Shown: positions 63,492 through 64,000 of the stretch, in pieces | Position numbering within the stretch: position 1 is the stretch's first letter | Layout of the letters: each line of letters opens with the position of its first letter | Assembly (NCBI RefSeq): GCF_937988725.1 | Contig: NZ_CALKHS010000009.1 | Span: 372,001 to 436,000, forward strand | Direction of reading: 5' to 3' | Source: an uncultured Castellaniella sp. | GTDB taxonomy: Bacteria; Pseudomonadota; Gammaproteobacteria; Burkholderiales; Burkholderiaceae_B | DNA: 64,000 bases | Program-made: the position numbers and the translations under genes | Notes under the pieces: generated by a model | Told to the model about the DNA's origin: nothing | What the model saw: only the letters and a program-made list of their open reading frames with translations | Database searches by the model: none

Positions 63492-64000
63492 ATGTGGTTC
63501 AAAAATCTGAAAATCTTCCGCCTGGCACCGAGACACGATCTGACCGTCTCCGGCCTGAATGACGCGCTGTGCGCAGCCCGGTTCCAGCCGTGCAGCAGCC
63601 AGGACTCACAATCATCTGGCTGGGTGCCGCCAGATCATGCTGACGGCATGCTGGTCTACTTCCAAGGCGACGCGCTGAAAGGCCAGCAGATGCTGATCCA
63701 GTTGCGCACGGAAAATCGCCTGCTGCCCGCGTCCGTCATCAACCAGGCCGCCCGCAAACTCTCCCGACTTATCGAGGGGCAGCAAGGCTACAAACCGGGC
63801 CGCAAGCAAATGAAGGAGATCAAGGAGCGAGTCACCATGGAACTGCTCCCCAAGGCCTTCGTCACCCAGCGCGATACCCGCGTCTGGATCGACACCAAGG
63901 GCGGCTGGCTCGTGATCGACGCATCGGCGGCCGCGCAATCTGACGAGGTCCTGGGCCCGCTGGCCAAGACGCTGACGCCCTTTCCAATCGTGCACCTGCA
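63492..64000 (+). CDS. rdgC: RdgC-family recombination-associated protein (partial)
   Basis: The first 169 residues of a protein that starts MWFKNLKIFRLA, the RdgC hallmark, and has ALKGQQMLIQLRTENRLLPASVINQAARK-like sequence of the ring-forming family. RdgC binds double-stranded DNA and restrains RecA. Phage and prophage copies are known. The gene runs off the window end at 64000. It is divergent from the small membrane-tailed gene. Confidence 0.85.
   Translation, partial: MWFKNLKIFRLAPRHDLTVSGLNDALCAARFQPCSSQDSQSSGWVPPDHADGMLVYFQGDALKGQQMLIQLRTENRLLPASVINQAARKLSRLIEGQQGYKPGRKQMKEIKERVTMELLPKAFVTQRDTRVWIDTKGGWLVIDASAAAQSDEVLGPLAKTLTPFPIVHL

Overview
The window is chromosomal DNA from a high-GC betaproteobacterium, most likely of the family Alcaligenaceae (Bordetella/Achromobacter type). 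The reasons are the gene order fba-purC-purE-purK-tsaC, a Bug-family tripartite tricarboxylate transporter, the close packing of genes through ATGA/GTGA overlaps, and the protein sequences in general. I could run no database search, so names rest on motifs and remembered family sequences.

Positions 1-26.6 kb are mostly housekeeping: acetyl-CoA synthetase (cut by the window edge), a propionyl-CoA synthetase/MFS pair, a tRNA-modifying TcdA, ChaC, PdxH with a flavin reductase, PurU, a type II NADH dehydrogenase, a MaoC-like protein, the fba-pur-tsaC operon, a molybdenum block (mog, an epimerase-like gene, modE, modABC with a Mo-box upstream of modA), XerD, a YbaK-type deacylase, a TAXI-TRAP transporter and tRNA-Arg(CCU). 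A 71-bp tandem repeat lies between purC and purE and creates chained micro-ORFs.

Positions 26.7-34.6 kb hold an exported creatininase-like protein with a beta-propeller protein, a LapG/LapD protease-receptor pair, a VOC protein, an arsenate reductase, and a divergent TetR/MFS pair with two clear operators.

Positions 34.6-46.9 kb are catabolic. An eight-gene minus-strand operon encodes a dipeptide-type ABC importer, two amidohydrolases and a G3E (CobW-type) GTPase. A divergent M20-type carbamoyl-amino-acid hydrolase faces it. Together these look like uptake and hydrolysis of an amide, carbamoyl or peptide-like compound, with the GTPase perhaps loading metal.

Positions 46.6-56.4 kb are a second catabolic island. 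TctCBA, an MmgE/PrpD protein, a fumarase/aspartase-superfamily lyase, a cysteine-dioxygenase-like cupin and a CMD protein run leftwards. An IclR regulator, a CoA-transferase and a crotonase-fold protein run rightwards. The chemistry fits a multi-carboxylate substrate cleaved to fumarate-like products.

From about 56.56 kb the window enters a decayed prophage. It begins with the 3' half of a tRNA-Lys gene (an attachment-site scar) and its terminator. It then holds pieces of tail genes, AT-rich accessory genes of unknown function (a 349-residue protein and a three-helix membrane protein), a TerB-like protein, a frameshifted Rap1a-type gene, a frameshifted tape-measure gene and the start of rdgC. 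The other prophage end and the intact tRNA should lie beyond position 64000.
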